DNA of 64,000 nt. Origin: Paramacrobiotus metropolitanus (lineage: Eukaryota; Tardigrada; Eutardigrada; Parachela; Macrobiotidae). A model generated the notes under the pieces. It made no database searches. It was not told where the DNA came from and was given only the letters and a program-made list of their open reading frames with translations. Location: NCBI RefSeq assembly GCF_019649055.1, contig NW_026570354.1, positions 62,001 to 126,000 of the forward strand, in the 5' to 3' direction. Numbering within the stretch: the first letter of the stretch is position 1; each line of letters begins with the position of its first letter. Below are positions 1 through 14,300 of the stretch, one piece after another. A program made the position numbers and the translations under genes.

Positions 1-2389
1 TGCCCTGTTTAAATCGGTTAGTCGAGAATCCCGCAAAACTGAACCTATTAGTATATATCTTGTCCGATAATTGATTTTTTCTGTCTGTCTCGAACTCTGG
101 CAATATAGATGACCAAAAACAGCCCGAACAGCATTGGCCTATCGTGGGCCGAAAATAAACAATTGCCCTGCTTAAATCGGTTAGTCGAGAATCCCGCAAA
201 ACTTAACCTATTAGTATTTATCATGTCCGATAATTGATTTTTTCTGTCTGTCTCGAACACTGGCAATCTAGATGACCAAAAACAGATCAGGTAGCATTGG
301 TCTATCGTGGGTCGAAAATAAACAATCCCCTTGTTTAAATCGGTCAGTCGAGAATCCCGCAAAACTGAACTTTATTAAACGTATAAAGATTGGAACTGGA
401 TTTTCTTTGTCTGTCTCGAACACTGGTAATCTAGATGACCAAAAACAGATCACGCAGCATTGGCCTATCGTGGGCTGAAAATAAACAATTGCCTTGTTTA
501 AATCGGTCAGTCGAGAATCCGGCAAAACTGAACTTATTAGTATATATCACGTCCGATAATTGATTTTTTCTGTCTGTCTTGAACTCTGGCAATCTAGATG
601 ACCAAAAACAGATCAAACAGCATTGGCCTATCGTGGGCTTAAAATAAACAATTGCCTTGTTTAAATCGGTCAGTCGGGAATCCGGCAAAACTGAACCGAT
701 TAGTATATATCATGTCCGGTAATTGATTTTTTCTGTCTGTCTCGAACTTTGGCAATCTAGATGACAAAAAACAGATCAAGCAGCATTGGCCTATCGTGGG
801 CTGAAAAAAAAACAATTGCCCTGCTTAAATCGGTTAGTCGAGAATCCCGCAAAACTGAACCTATTAGTATATATCATGTCCGATAATTGATTTTTTCTGT
901 CTGTCTCAGAACACTGGTAATCTAGATGACCAAAACAGATCAAACAGCATTGGCCTATCGTGGGCTTAAAATAAACAATTGCCTTGTTTAAATCGGTCAG
1001 TCGGGAATCCGCAAAACTGAACCGATTAGTATATATCATGTCCGATAATTGATTTTTTCTGCCTGTTTCGAACACTGGCAATATAGATGACCAAAAACAG
1101 CCCGAACAGCATTGGCCTATCGTGGGCCGAAAATAAACAATTGCCTGTTTAAATCGGTTAGTCGAGAATCCCGCAAAACTGAACCTATTAGTATATATCA
1201 TGTCCGATAATTGATTTTTCTGTCTGTCTCGAACACTGGCAATCTAGATGACCAAAAACAGATCAGGTAGCATTGGTCTATCGTGGGTCGAAAATAAACA
1301 ATCCCTTGTTTAAATCGGTCAGTCGAGAATCCCGCAAAACTGAACTTTATTAAACGTATAAAGATTGGAACTGGATTTTTCTTTGTCTGTCTCGAACACT
1401 GGTAATCTAGATGACCAAAACAGATCACGCAGCATTGGCCTATCGTGGGCCGAAAATAAACAATTGCCCTGTTTAAATCCGGTCAGTCGAGAATCCCGCA
1501 AACTGAACCTATTAGTATATATCTTGTCCGATAATTGATTTTTCTGTCTGTCTCGAACTCTGGCAATATAGATGACCAAAACAGATCGAACAGCATTGGC
1601 CTATCGTGGGCCGAAAATAAACAATTGCCCTGCTTAAATCGGTTAGTCGAGAATCCGCAAAACTGAACCTATTAGTATTTATCATGTCCGATAATTGATT
1701 TTTTCTGTCTGTCTCGAACACTGGCAATCTAGATGACCAAAACAGATCAGGTAGCATTGGTCTATCGTGGGTCGAAAATAAACAATCCCTTGTTTAAATC
1801 GGTCAGTCGAGAATCCCGCAAAACTGAACTTTATTAAACGTATATAAAGATTGGAACTGGATTTTCTTTGTCTGTCTTCGAACACTGGCAATCTAGATGA
1901 CCAAAACAGATCACGCAGCATTGGCCTATCGTGTTTAGAAAATAAACAATTGCCTTGTTTAAATCGGTCAGTCGAGAATCCGGCAAACTGAACTTATTAG
2001 TATATCACGTCCGATAATTGATTTTTCGTCTGTCTTGAACTCTGGCAATCTAGATGACCAGAAACAGATCAAACAGCATTGGCTTATCGTGGGCTTAAAA
2101 TAAACAATTGCCTTGTTTAAATCGGTCAGTCGGGAATCCGGCAAAACTGAACCGATTAGTATATATCATGTCCGGTAATTGATTTTTTCTGTCTGTCTCG
2201 AACTTTGGCAATCTAGATGACAAAAAACAGATCAAGCAGCATTGGCCTATCGTGGGCCGAAAATAAACAATTGCCCTGCTTAAATCGGTTAGTCGAGAAT
2301 CCCGCAAAACTGAACCTATTAGTATATATCATGTCCGATAATTGATTTTTTCTGTCTGTCTCGAACACTGGCAATCTAGATGACCAAAA
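1..2389 (+). repeat. Divergent left block of the 163-bp satellite array
   Basis: About 15 tandem monomers of the same ~163-bp satellite as the rest of the array, but more divergent and with many 1-nt indels, mostly in A and T runs. It contains a second monomer type, around 361-415, 1336-1390 and 1819-1872, in which the usual block after the TGAAC is replaced by a TTTATTAAACGTATAAAG-type segment. Marker variants recur about 976 bp apart (for example at 120 and 1097), then about 485 bp apart, giving six-monomer and three-monomer higher-order units. The array continues beyond the left edge of the window. Confidence 0.93.
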
Positions 2390-2390
2390 N
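2390..2390. other. Single ambiguous base marking an assembly join
   Basis: The only N in the window. The monomer breaks off just after the TGACCAAAA segment and resumes at TTTTTCCGTCTG, so roughly two thirds of a monomer is missing in phase. The N is probably a collapsed gap or contig join of unknown real length rather than one uncertain base. Indel-rich sequence lies to its left and cleaner sequence to its right. Confidence 0.85.
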
Positions 2391-5300
2391 TTTTTCCGTC
2401 TGTCTCGAACACTGGCAATCTAGATGACCAAAACAGATCAAGCAGCATTGGCTATCGTGGGCTTAAAATAAACAATTGCCTTGTTTAAATCGGTCAGTCG
2501 AGAATCCGGCAAAACTGAACCGATTAGTATATATCATGTCCGATAATTGATTTTTCCGTCTGTCTCGAACACTGGCAATCTAGATGACCAAAAACAGATC
2601 AGGCAGCATTGGCCTATCGTATCCTGAAAATAAACAATTGCCTAGTTTAAATCGGTCAGTCGAGAATCCGGCAAAACTGAACCGATTAGTATATATCATC
2701 TCCGGTAATTGATTTTTTCTGTCTGTCTCGAAGTCTGGCAATCTAGATGACCAAAACAGATCAAACAGCATTGGCCTATCGTAGGCTGAAAATAAACAAT
2801 TGCCTTGTTTAAATCGGTCAGTCGGGAATCCGGCAAAACTGAACCGATTAGTATATATCATGTCCGATAATTGATTTTTTCTGTCTGTCTCGAACTCTGG
2901 CAATCTAGATGACCAAAAACAGATCAAGCAGCATTGGCCTATCGTGGGCTTAAAATAAACAATTGCCTTGTTTAAATCGGTCAGTCGGGAATCCGGCAAA
3001 ACTGAACCGATTAGTATATATCATGTCCGATAATTGATTTTTTCCGTCTGTCTCGAACACTGGCAATCTAGATGACCAAAAACAGATCAAGCAGCATTGG
3101 CCTATCGCGGGCTTAAAATAAACAATTGCCTTGTTTAAATCGGTCAGTCGGGAATCCGGCAAAACTGAACCGATTAGTATATATCATGTCCGATAATTGA
3201 TTTTTTCCGTCTGTCTCGAACACTGGCAATCTAGATGACCAAAAACAGATCAAGCAGCATTGGCCTATCGTAGGCTGAAAATAAACAATTGCCTTGTTTA
3301 AATCGGTCAGTCGGGAATCCGGCAAAACTGAACCGATTAGTATATATCATGTCCGATAATTGATTTTTTCCGTCTGTATCGAACACTGGCAATCTAGATG
3401 ACCAAAACAGATCATGGCCTATCGCGGGCTTAAAATAAACAATTGTCTTGTTTAAATCGGTCAGTCGGGAATCCGGCAAAACTGAACCGATTAGTATATA
3501 TCATGTCCGATAATTGATTTTTTCCGTCTGTCTCGAACACTGGCAATCTAGATGACCAAAAACAGATCAAGCAGCATTGGCCTATCGCGGGCTTAAAATA
3601 AACAATTGCCTTGTTTAAATCGGTCAGTCGGGAATCCGGCAAAACTGAACCGATTAGCATATATCATCTCCGGTAATTAATTTTTTCTGTCTGTCTCGAA
3701 CTCTGGCAATCTAGATGACCGAAAACAGGTGAAGCAGCATTGGCCTATCGTGGGCCGAAAATAAACAATTGCCTTGTTTAAATCGGTCAGTCGGGAATCC
3801 GGCAAAACTGAACCGATTAGTATATATCATGTCCGATAATTGATTTTTTCCGTCTGTATCGAACACTGGCAATCTAGATGACCAAAAACAGATCAGCAGC
3901 ATTGGCCTATCGCGGGCTTAAAATAAACAATTGCCTTGTTTAAATCGGTCAGTCAAGAATCCGGCAAAACTGAACCGATTAGTATATATCATCCCCGATA
4001 ATTGATTTTTTCCGTCTGTCTCGAACTCTGGCAATCTAGATGACCGAAAACAGATGAAGCAGCATTGGCCTATCGTGGGCCGAAAATAAACAATTGCCTC
4101 GTTTAAATCGGTCAGTCGGGAATCCGGCAAAACTGAACCGATTAGTATATATCATGTCCGATAATTGATTTTTTCCGTCTGTCTCGAACACTGGCAATCT
4201 AGATGACCAAAAACAGATCAAGCAGCATTGGCCTATCGTAGGCTGAAAATAAACAATTGCCTTGTTTAAATCGGTCAGTCGGGAATCCGGCAAAACTGAA
4301 CCGATTAGTATATATCATCTCCGGTAATTGATTTTTTCTGTCTGTCTCGAAGTCTGGCAATCTAGATGACTAAAAACAGATCAGGCAGCATTGGCCTATC
4401 GTGGGCCGAAAATAAACAATTGCCCTGTTTAAATCGGTAAGTCGAGAATCCCGCAAAACTGAACTTATTAGTATATATCATGTCTGATAATTGATTTTTT
4501 CTGTCTGCATCGAACTCTGGCAATCTAGATGACCAAAAACAGATCAAGCAGCATCGGCCTATCGCGGGCTTAAAATAAACAATTGCCTTGTTTAAATCGG
4601 TCAGTCGGGAATCCGGCAAAACTGAACCGATTAGTATATATCATGTCCGATAATTGATTTTTTCCGTCTGTCTCGAACACTGGCAATCTAGATGACCAAA
4701 AACAGATCAAGCAGCATTGGCCTATCGCGGGCTGAAAATAAACAATTGCCTTGTTTAAATCGGTCAGTCGGGAATCCGGCAAAACTGAACCGATTAGTAT
4801 ATATCATGTCCGATAATTGATTTTTTCCGTCTGTATCGAACTCTGGCAATCTAGATGACCAAAAACAGATCAAGCAGCATTGGCCTATCGCGGGCTTAAA
4901 ATAAACAATTGCCTTGTTTAAATCGGTCAGTCGGGAATCCGGCAAAACTAAACCGATTAGTATATATCATGTCCGATAACTGATTTTTTCCGTCTGTATC
5001 GAACACTGGCAATCTAGATGACCAAAAACAGATCAAGCAGCATTGGCCTATCGCGGGCTTAAAATAAACAATTGCCTTGTTTAAATCGGTCAGTCGGGAA
5101 TCCGGCAAAACTGAACCGATTAGTATATATCATGTCCGATAATTGATTTTTTCCGTCTGTATCGAACACTGGCAATCTAGATGACCAAAAACAGATCAAG
5201 CAGCATTGGCCTATCGTGGGCTTAAAATAAACAATTGCCTTGTTTAAATCGGTCAGTCGGGAATCCGGCAAAACTGAACCGATTAGTATATATCATGTCC

Positions 5301-8300
5301 GATAATTGATTTATTCCTTCTGTCTCGAACTCTGGCAGTCTAGATGACCAGAAACAGATCAAGCAGCATTGGCCTATCGTGGGCTTGAAAATAAACAATT
5401 GCCTTGTTTAAATCGGTCAGTCGGGAATCCGGCAAAACTGAACCGATTAGTATATATCATGTCCGATAATTGATTTTTTCTGTCTGTATCGAACACTGGC
5501 AATCTAGATGACCAAAAACAGATCAAGCAGCATTGGCCTATCGTGGGCCGAAAATGAACAATTGCCTCGTTTAAATCGGTCAGTCGAGAATCCCGCAAAA
5601 CTGAACTTATTAGTATATATCATGTCCGATAATTGATTTTTTCTGTCTGTCTCGAACTCTGGCAATCTAGATGACCAAAAACAGATCAAGCAGCATTGGC
5701 CTATCGTGGGCCGAAAATAAACAATTGCCTTGTTTAAATCGGTCAGTCGGGAATCCGGCAAAACTGAACCGATTAGTATATATCATGTCCGATAATTGAT
5801 TTTTTCCGTCTGTCTCGAACTCTGGCAATCTAGATGACCAAAAACAGATCAAGCAGCATTGGCCTATCGTGGGCCGAAAATGAACAATTGCCTCGTTTAA
5901 ATCGGTCAGTCGGGAATCCGGCAAAACTGAACCGATTAGTATATATCATCTCCGGTAATTGATTTTTTCTGTCTGTCTCGAACACTGGCAATCTAGATGA
6001 CCAAAAACAGATCAAGCAGCATTGGCCTATCGTGGGCCGAAAATAAACAATTGCCTCGTTTAAATCGGTCAGTCGGGAATCCGGCAAAACTGAACCGATT
6101 AGTATATATCATGTCCGATAATTGATTTTTTCTGTCTGTATCGAACTCTGGCAATCTAGATGACCAAAAACAGATCAAGCAGCATTGGCCTATCGTGGGC
6201 CGAAAATAAACAATTGCCTTGTTTAAATCGGTCAGTCGAGAATCCGGCAAAACTGAACCGATTAGTATATATCATGTCCGATAATTGATTTTTTCCGTCT
6301 GTCTCGAACACTGGCAATCTAGATGACCAAAAACAGATCAAGCAGCATTGGCCTATCGCGGGCTTAAAATAAACAATTGCCTTGTTTAAATCGGTCAGTC
6401 GGGGATCCGGCAAAACTGAACCGATTAGTATGTATCATGTCCGATAATTGATTTGTTCCTTCTGTCTCGAACACTGGCAATCTAGATGACCAAAAACAGA
6501 TCAAGCAGCATTGGCCTATCGCGGGCTGAAAATAAACAATTGCCTTGTTTAAATCGGTCAGTCGGGAATCCGGCAAAACTGAACCGATTAGTATATATCA
6601 TGTCCGATAATTGATTTTTTCCGTCTGTCTCGAACACTGGCAATCTAGATGACCAAAAACAGATCAAGCAGCATTGGCCTATCGCGGGCTTAAAATAAAC
6701 AATTGCCTTGTTTAAATCGGTCAGTCGGGAATCCGGCAAAACTAAACCGATTAGTATATATCATGTCCGATAACTGATTTTTTCCGTCTGTATCGAACAC
6801 TGGCAATCTAGATGACCAAAAACAGATCAAGCAGCATTGGCCTATCGTGGGCCGAAAATAAACAATTGCCTCGTTTAAATCGGTCAGTCGGGAATCCGGC
6901 AAAACTGAACCGATTAGTATATATCATGTCCGATAATTGATTTTTTCTGTCTGTCTCGAGCTCTGGCAATCTAGATGACCAAAAACAGATCAGGCAGCAT
7001 TGGCCTATCGTGGGCCGAAAATAAACAATTGCCCTGTTTAAATCGGTAAGTCGAGAATCCCGCAAAACTGAACTTATTAGTATATATCATGTCCGATAAT
7101 TGATTTTTTCTGTCTGTCTCGAACTCTGGCAATCTAGATGACCAAAAACAGATCAAGCAGCATTGGCCTATCGTGGGCCGAAAATAAACAATTGCCTTGT
7201 TTAAATCGGTCAGTCGGGAATCCGGCAAAACTGAACCGATTAGTATATATCATGTCCGATAACTGATTTTTTCCGTCTGTATCGAACACTGGCAATCTAG
7301 ATGACCAAAAACAGATCAAGCAGCATTGGCCTATCGTGGGCTTAAAATAAACAATTGCCTTGTTTAAATCGGTCAGTCGGGAATCCGGCAAAACTGAACC
7401 GATTAGTATATATCATCTCCGGTAATTGATTTTTTCTGTCTGTCTCGAAGTCTGGCAATCTAGATGACCAAAAACAGATCAGGCAGCATTGGCCTATCGT
7501 GGGCCGAAAATAAACAATTGCCCTGTTTAAATCGGTCAGTCGAGAATCCGCAAAACTGAACTTATTAGTATATATCATGTCCGATAATTGATTTTTTCTG
7601 TCTGTCTCGAACTCTGGCAATCTAGATGACCAAAAACAGATCAAGCAGCATTGGCCTATCGTGGGCCGAAAATAAACAATTGCCTTGTTTAAATCGGTCA
7701 GTCGGGAATCCGGCAAAACTGAACCGATTAGTATATATCATGTCCGATAATTGATTTTTTCCGTCTGTCTCGAACACTGGCAATCTAGATGACCAAAAAC
7801 AGATCAAGCAGCATTGGCCTATCGTAGGCTGAAAATAAACAATTGCCTTGTTTAAATCGGTCAGTCGGGAATCCGGCAAAACTGAACCGATTAGTATATA
7901 TCATGTCCGATAATTGATTTTTTCTGTCTGTCTCGAAGTCTGGCAATCTAGATGACTAAAAACAGATCAGGCAGCATTGGCCTATCGTGGGCCGAAAATA
8001 AACAATTGCCCTGTTTAAATCGGTCAGTCGGGAATCCGGCAAAACTGAACTTATTAGTATATATCATGTCCGATAATTGATTTTTTCCTGTCTGTCTCGA
8101 ACTCTGGCAATCTAGATGACCAAAAACAGATCAAGCAGCATTGGCCTATCGCGGGCTTAAAATAAACAATTGCCTTGTTTAAATCGGTCAGTCGAGAATC
8201 CGGCAAAACTGAACCGATTAGTATATATCATGTCCGATAAATGATTTTTTCCGTCTGTATCGAACACTGGCAATCTAGATGACCAAAAACAGATCAAGCA

Positions 8301-11300
8301 GCATTGGCCTATCGTGGGCCGAAAATAAACAATTGTCTTGTTTAAATCGGTCAGTCGGGAATCCGGCAAAACTGAACCGATTAGTATATATCATGTCCGA
8401 TAATTGATTTTTTCTGTCTGTCTCGAACTCTGGCAATCTAGATGACCAAAAACAGATTAAGCAGCATTGGCCTATCGTGGGCCGAAAATGAACATTTGCC
8501 CTGTTTAAATCGGTAAGTCGAGAATCCCGCAAAACTGAACTTATTAGTATATATCATGTCCGATAATTGATTTTTTCTGTCTGTCTCGAACTCTGGCAAT
8601 CTAGATGACCAAAAACAGATCAAGCAGCATTGGCCTATCGTGGGCCGAAAATAAACAATTGCCTCGTTTAAATCGGTCAGTCGAGAATCCGGCAAAACTG
8701 AACCGATTAGTATATATCATGTCCGATAATTGATTTTTTCCGTCTGTATCGAACACTGGCAATCTAGATGACCAAAAACAGATCAAGCAGCATTGGCCTA
8801 TCGTGGGCCGAAAATGAACAATTGCCTCGTTTAAATCGGTCAGTCGGGAATCCGGCAAAACTGAACCGATTAGTATATATCATGTCCGATAATTGATTTT
8901 TTCCGTCTGTATCGAACACTGGCAATCTAGATGACCAAAAACAGATCAGGCAGCATTGGCCGATCGTGGGCCGAAAATAAACAATTGCCCTGTTTAAATC
9001 GGTAAGTCGAGAATCCCGCAAAACTGAACTAATTAGTTTATATCATGTCCGATAATTGATTTTTTCTGTCTGCATCGAACTCTGGCAATCTAGATGACCA
9101 AAAACAGATCAAGCAGCATTGGCCTATCGTGGGCCGAAAATAAACAATTGCCTCTTGTTTAAATCGGTCAGTCGAGAATCCGGCAAAACTGAACCGATTA
9201 GTATATATCATGTCCGATAATTGATTTTTTCCGTCTGTCTCGAACACTGGCAATCTAGATGACCAAAAACAGATCAAGCAGCATTGGCCTATCGTGGGCT
9301 TAAAATAAACAACTGCCTTGTTTAAATCGGTCAGTCGGGAATCCGGCAAAACTGAACCGATTAGTATATATCATGTCCGATAATTGATTTTTTCCGTCTG
9401 TCTCGAACTCTGGCAATCTAGATGACCAAAAACAGATCAAGCAGCATTGGCCTATCGCGGGCTTAAAATAAACAATTGCCTTGTTTAAATCGGTCAGTCG
9501 GGAATCCGGCAAAACTGAACCGATTAGTATATATCATGTCCGATAATTGATTTTTTCCTTCTGTCTCGAACTCTGGCAATCTAGATGACCAGAAACAGAT
9601 CAAGCAGCATTGGCCTATCGTGGGCTTAAAATAAACAATTGCCTTGTTTAAATCGGTCAGTCGGGAATCCGGCAAAACTGAACCGATTAGTATATATCAT
9701 GTCCGATAACTGATTTTTTCCGTCTGTATCGAACACTGGCAATCTAGATGACCAAAAACAGATCAAGCAGCATTGGCCTATCGCGGGCTTAAAATAAACA
9801 ATTGCCTTGTTTAAATCGGTCAGTCGAGAATCCGGCAAAACTGAACCGATTAGTATATATCATCCCCGATAATTGATTTTTTCTGTCTGTATCGAACTCT
9901 GGCAATCTAGATGACCAAAAACAGATCAAGCAGCATTGGCCTATCGTGGGCCGAAAATGAACAATTGCCTCGTTTAAATCGGTCAGTCGAGAATCCGGCA
10001 AAACTGAACCGATTAGTATATATCATGTCCGATAATTGATTTTTTCTGTCTGTCTCGAACTCTGGCAATCTAGATGACCAAAAACAGATCAAGCAGCATT
10101 GGCCTATCGTGGGCCGAAAATGAACAATTGCCTCGTTTGAATCGGTCAGTCGAGAATCCGGCAAAACTGAACCGATTAGTATATATCATCTCCGATAATT
10201 GATTTTTTCCGTCTGTCTCGAACACTGGCAATCTAGATGACCAAAAACAGATCAAGCAGCATTGGCCTATCGTAGGCTGAAAATAAACAATTGCCTTGTT
10301 TAAATCGGTCAGTCGGGAATCCGGCAAAACTGAACCGATTAGTATATATCATGTCCGATAATTGATTTTTTCCGTCTGTCTCGAACACTGGCAATCTAGA
10401 TGACCAAAAACAGATCAAGCAGCATTGGCCTATCGTAGGCTGAAAATAGACAATTGCCTTGTTTAAATCGGTCAGTCGGGAATCCGGCAAAACTGTACCG
10501 ATTAGTACATATCATGTCCGATAATTGATTTTTTCCGTCTGAATCGAAGTCTGGTAATCTAGATGACCAAAAACAGATCAAGCAGCATTGGCCTATCGTG
10601 GGCTTAAAATAAACAATTGCCTTGTTTAAATCGGTCAGTCGGGAATCCGGCAAAACTGAACCGATTAGTATATATCATGTCCGATAATTGATTTTTTCCG
10701 TCTGTCTCGAACACTGGCAATCTAGATGACCAAAAACAGATCAAGCAGCATTGGCCTATCGCGGGCTTAAAATAAACAATTGCCTTGTTTAAATCGGTCA
10801 GTCGGGAATCCGGCAAAACTGAACCGATTAGTATATATCATGTCCGATAATTGATTTTTTCCGTCTGTCTCGAACTCTGGCAATCTAGATGACCAAAAAC
10901 AGATCAAGCAGCATTGGCCTATCGTGGGCCGAAAATAAACAATTGCCCTGTTTAAATCGGTAAGTCGAGAATACGGCAAAACTGAACCGATTAGTATATA
11001 TCATGTCCGATAATTGATTTTTTCTGTCTGTCTCGAACTCTGGCAATCTAGATGACCAAAAACAGATCAAGCAGCATTGGCCTATCGTGGGCCGAAAATG
11101 AACAATTGCCTCGTTTAAATCGGTCAGTCGAGAATCCGGCAAAACTGAACCGATTAGTATATATCATGTCCGATAATTGATTTTTTCTGTCTGTATCGAA
11201 CTCTGGCAATCTAGATGACCAAAAACAGATCAAGCAGCATTGGCCTATCGTGGGCCGAAAATAAACAATTGCCTCGTTTAAATCGGTCAGTCGAGAATCC

Positions 11301-14300
11301 GGCAAAACTGAACCGATTAGTACATATCATGTCCGATAATTGATTTTTTCCGTCTGAATCGAACACTGGCAATCTAGATGACCAAAAACAGATCAAGCAG
11401 CATTGGCCTATCGTAGGCTGAAAATAGACAATTGCCTTGTTTAAATCGGTCAGTCGGGAATCCGGCAAAACTGAACCGATTAGTACATATCATGTCCGAT
11501 AATTGATTTTTTCCGTCTGAATCGAAGTCTGGTAATCTAGATGACCAAAACAGATCAAGCAGCATTGGCCTATCGTGGGCTTAAAATAAACAATTGCCTT
11601 GTTTAAATCGGTCAGTCGGGAATCCGGCAAAACTGAACCGATTAGTATATATCATCTCCGGTAATTGATTTTTTCTGTCTGTCTCGAACTCTGGCAATCT
11701 AGATGACCAAAAACAGATCAAGCAGCATTGGCCTATCGTGGGCCGAAAATAAACAATTGCCTCGTTTAAATCGGTCAGTCGGGAATCCGGCAAAACTGAA
11801 CCGATTAGTATGTATCATGTCCGATAATTGATTTATTCCTTCTGTCTCGAACTCTGGCAATCTAGATGACCAGAAACAGATCAAGCAGCATTGGCCTATC
11901 GTGGGCTTAAAATAAACAATTGCCTTGTTTAAATCGGTCAGTCGGGAATCCGGCAAAACTGAACCGATTAGTATATATCATGTCCGATAATTGATTTTTT
12001 CCGTCTGTATCGAACACTGGCAATCTAGATGACCAAAAACAGATCAAGCAGCATTGGCCTATCGCGGGCTTAAAATAAACAATTGCCTTGTTTAAATCGG
12101 TCAGTCGGGAATCCGGCAAAACTGAACCGATTAGTATATATCATGTCCGATAACTGATTTTTTCCGTCTGTATCGAACACTGGCAATCTAGATGACCAAA
12201 AACAGATCACGCAGCATTGGCCTATCGTGGGCCGAAAATGAACAATTGCCTCGTTTGAATCGGTCAGTCGAGAATATGGCAAAACTGAACCCATTAGTAT
12301 ATATCATGTCCGATAATTGATTTTTTCTGTCTGTCTCGAACTCTGGCAATCTAGATGACCAAAAACAGATCAAGCAGCATTGGCCTATCGTGGGCCGAAA
12401 ATGAACAATTGCCTCGTTTAAATCGGTCAGTCGAGAATCCGGCAAAACTGAACCGATTAGTATATATCATGTCCGATAATTGATTTTTTCTGTCTGTCTC
12501 GAACTCTGGCAATCTAGATGACCAAAAACAGATCAAGCAGCATTGGCCTATCGTGGGCTTAAAATAAACAATTGCCTTGTTTAAATCGGTCAGTCGGGAA
12601 TCCGGCAAAACTGAACCGATTAGTATATATCATGTCCGATAATTGATTTTTTCCGTCTGTCTCGAACACTGGCAATCTAGATGACCAAAAACAGATCAAG
12701 CAGCATTGGCCTATCGCGGGCTTAAAATAAACAATTGCCTTGTTTAAATCGGTCAGTCGGGAATCCGGCAAAACTAAACCGATTAGTATATATCATGTCC
12801 GATAACTGATTTTTTCCGTCTGTATCGAACACTGGCAATCTAGATGACCAAAAACAGATCAAGCAGCATTGGCCTATCGCGGGCTTAAAATAAACAATTG
12901 CCTTGTTTAAATCGGTCAGTCGGGAATCCGGCAAAACTGAACCGATTAGTATATATCATGTCCGATAACTGATTTTTTCCGTCTGTCTCGAACTCTGGCA
13001 ATCTAGATGACCAAAAACAGATCAAGCAGCATTGGCCTATCGTGGGCCGAAAATGAACAATTGCCTCGTTTGAATCGGTCAGTCGAGAATCCGGCAAAAC
13101 TGAACCGATTAGTACATATCATGTCCGATAATTGATTTTTTCCGTCTGTCTCGAACTCTGGCAATCTAGATGACCAAAAACAGATCAAGCAGCATTGGCC
13201 TATCGTGGGCCGAAAATGAACAATTGCCTCGTTTGAATCGGTCAGTCGAGAATCCGGCAAAACTGAACCGATTAGTATATATCATGTCCGATAATTGATT
13301 TTTTCTGTCTGTCTCGAACTCTGGCAATCTAGATGACCAAAAACAGATCAAGCAGCATTGGCCTATCGCGGGCTTAAAATGAACAATTGCCTTGTTTAAA
13401 TCGGTCAGTCGGGAATCCGGCAAAACTGAACCGATTAGTATATATCATCCCCGATAATTGATTTTTTCCGTCTGTCTCGAACACTGGCAATCTAGATGAC
13501 CAAAAACAGATCAAGCAGCATTGGCCTATCGCGGGCTTAAAATAAACAATTGCCTTGTTTAAATCGGTCAGTCGGGAATCCGGCAAAACTGAACCGATTA
13601 GTATATATCATGTCCGATAATTGATTTTTTCCGTCTGTCTCGAACTCTGGCAATCTAGATGACCAAAAACAGATCAAGCAGCATTGGCCTATCGTGGGCT
13701 TAAAATAAACAATTGCCTTGTTTAAATCGGTCAGTCGGGAATCCGGCAAAACTGAACCGATTAGTATATATCATGTCCGATAATTGATTTTTTCCGTCTG
13801 TATCGAACACTGGCAATCTAGATGACCAAAAACAGATCATCGCCTATCGCGGGCTTAAAATAAACAATTGTCTTGTTTAAATCGGTCAGTCGGGAATCCC
13901 GCAAAACTGAACTTATTAGTATATATCATGTCCGATAATTGATTTTTTCTGTCTGTCTCGAGCTCTGGCAATCTAGATGACCAAAAACAGATTAAGCAGC
14001 ATTGGCCTATCGTGGGCCGAAAATGAACATTTGCCCTGTTTAAATCGGTAAGTCGAGAATCCCGCAAAACTGAACTTATTAGTATATATCATGTCCGATA
14101 ATTGATTTTTCCTGTCTGTCTCGAACTCTGGCAATCTAGATGACCAAAAACAGATCAAGCAGCATTGGCCTATCGTGGGCCTGAAAATAAACAATTGCCT
14201 TGTTTAAATCGGTCAGTCGAGAATCCGGCAAAACTGAACCGATTAGTATATATCATGTCCGATAATTGATTTTTTCTGTCTGTCTCGAACACTGGCAATC

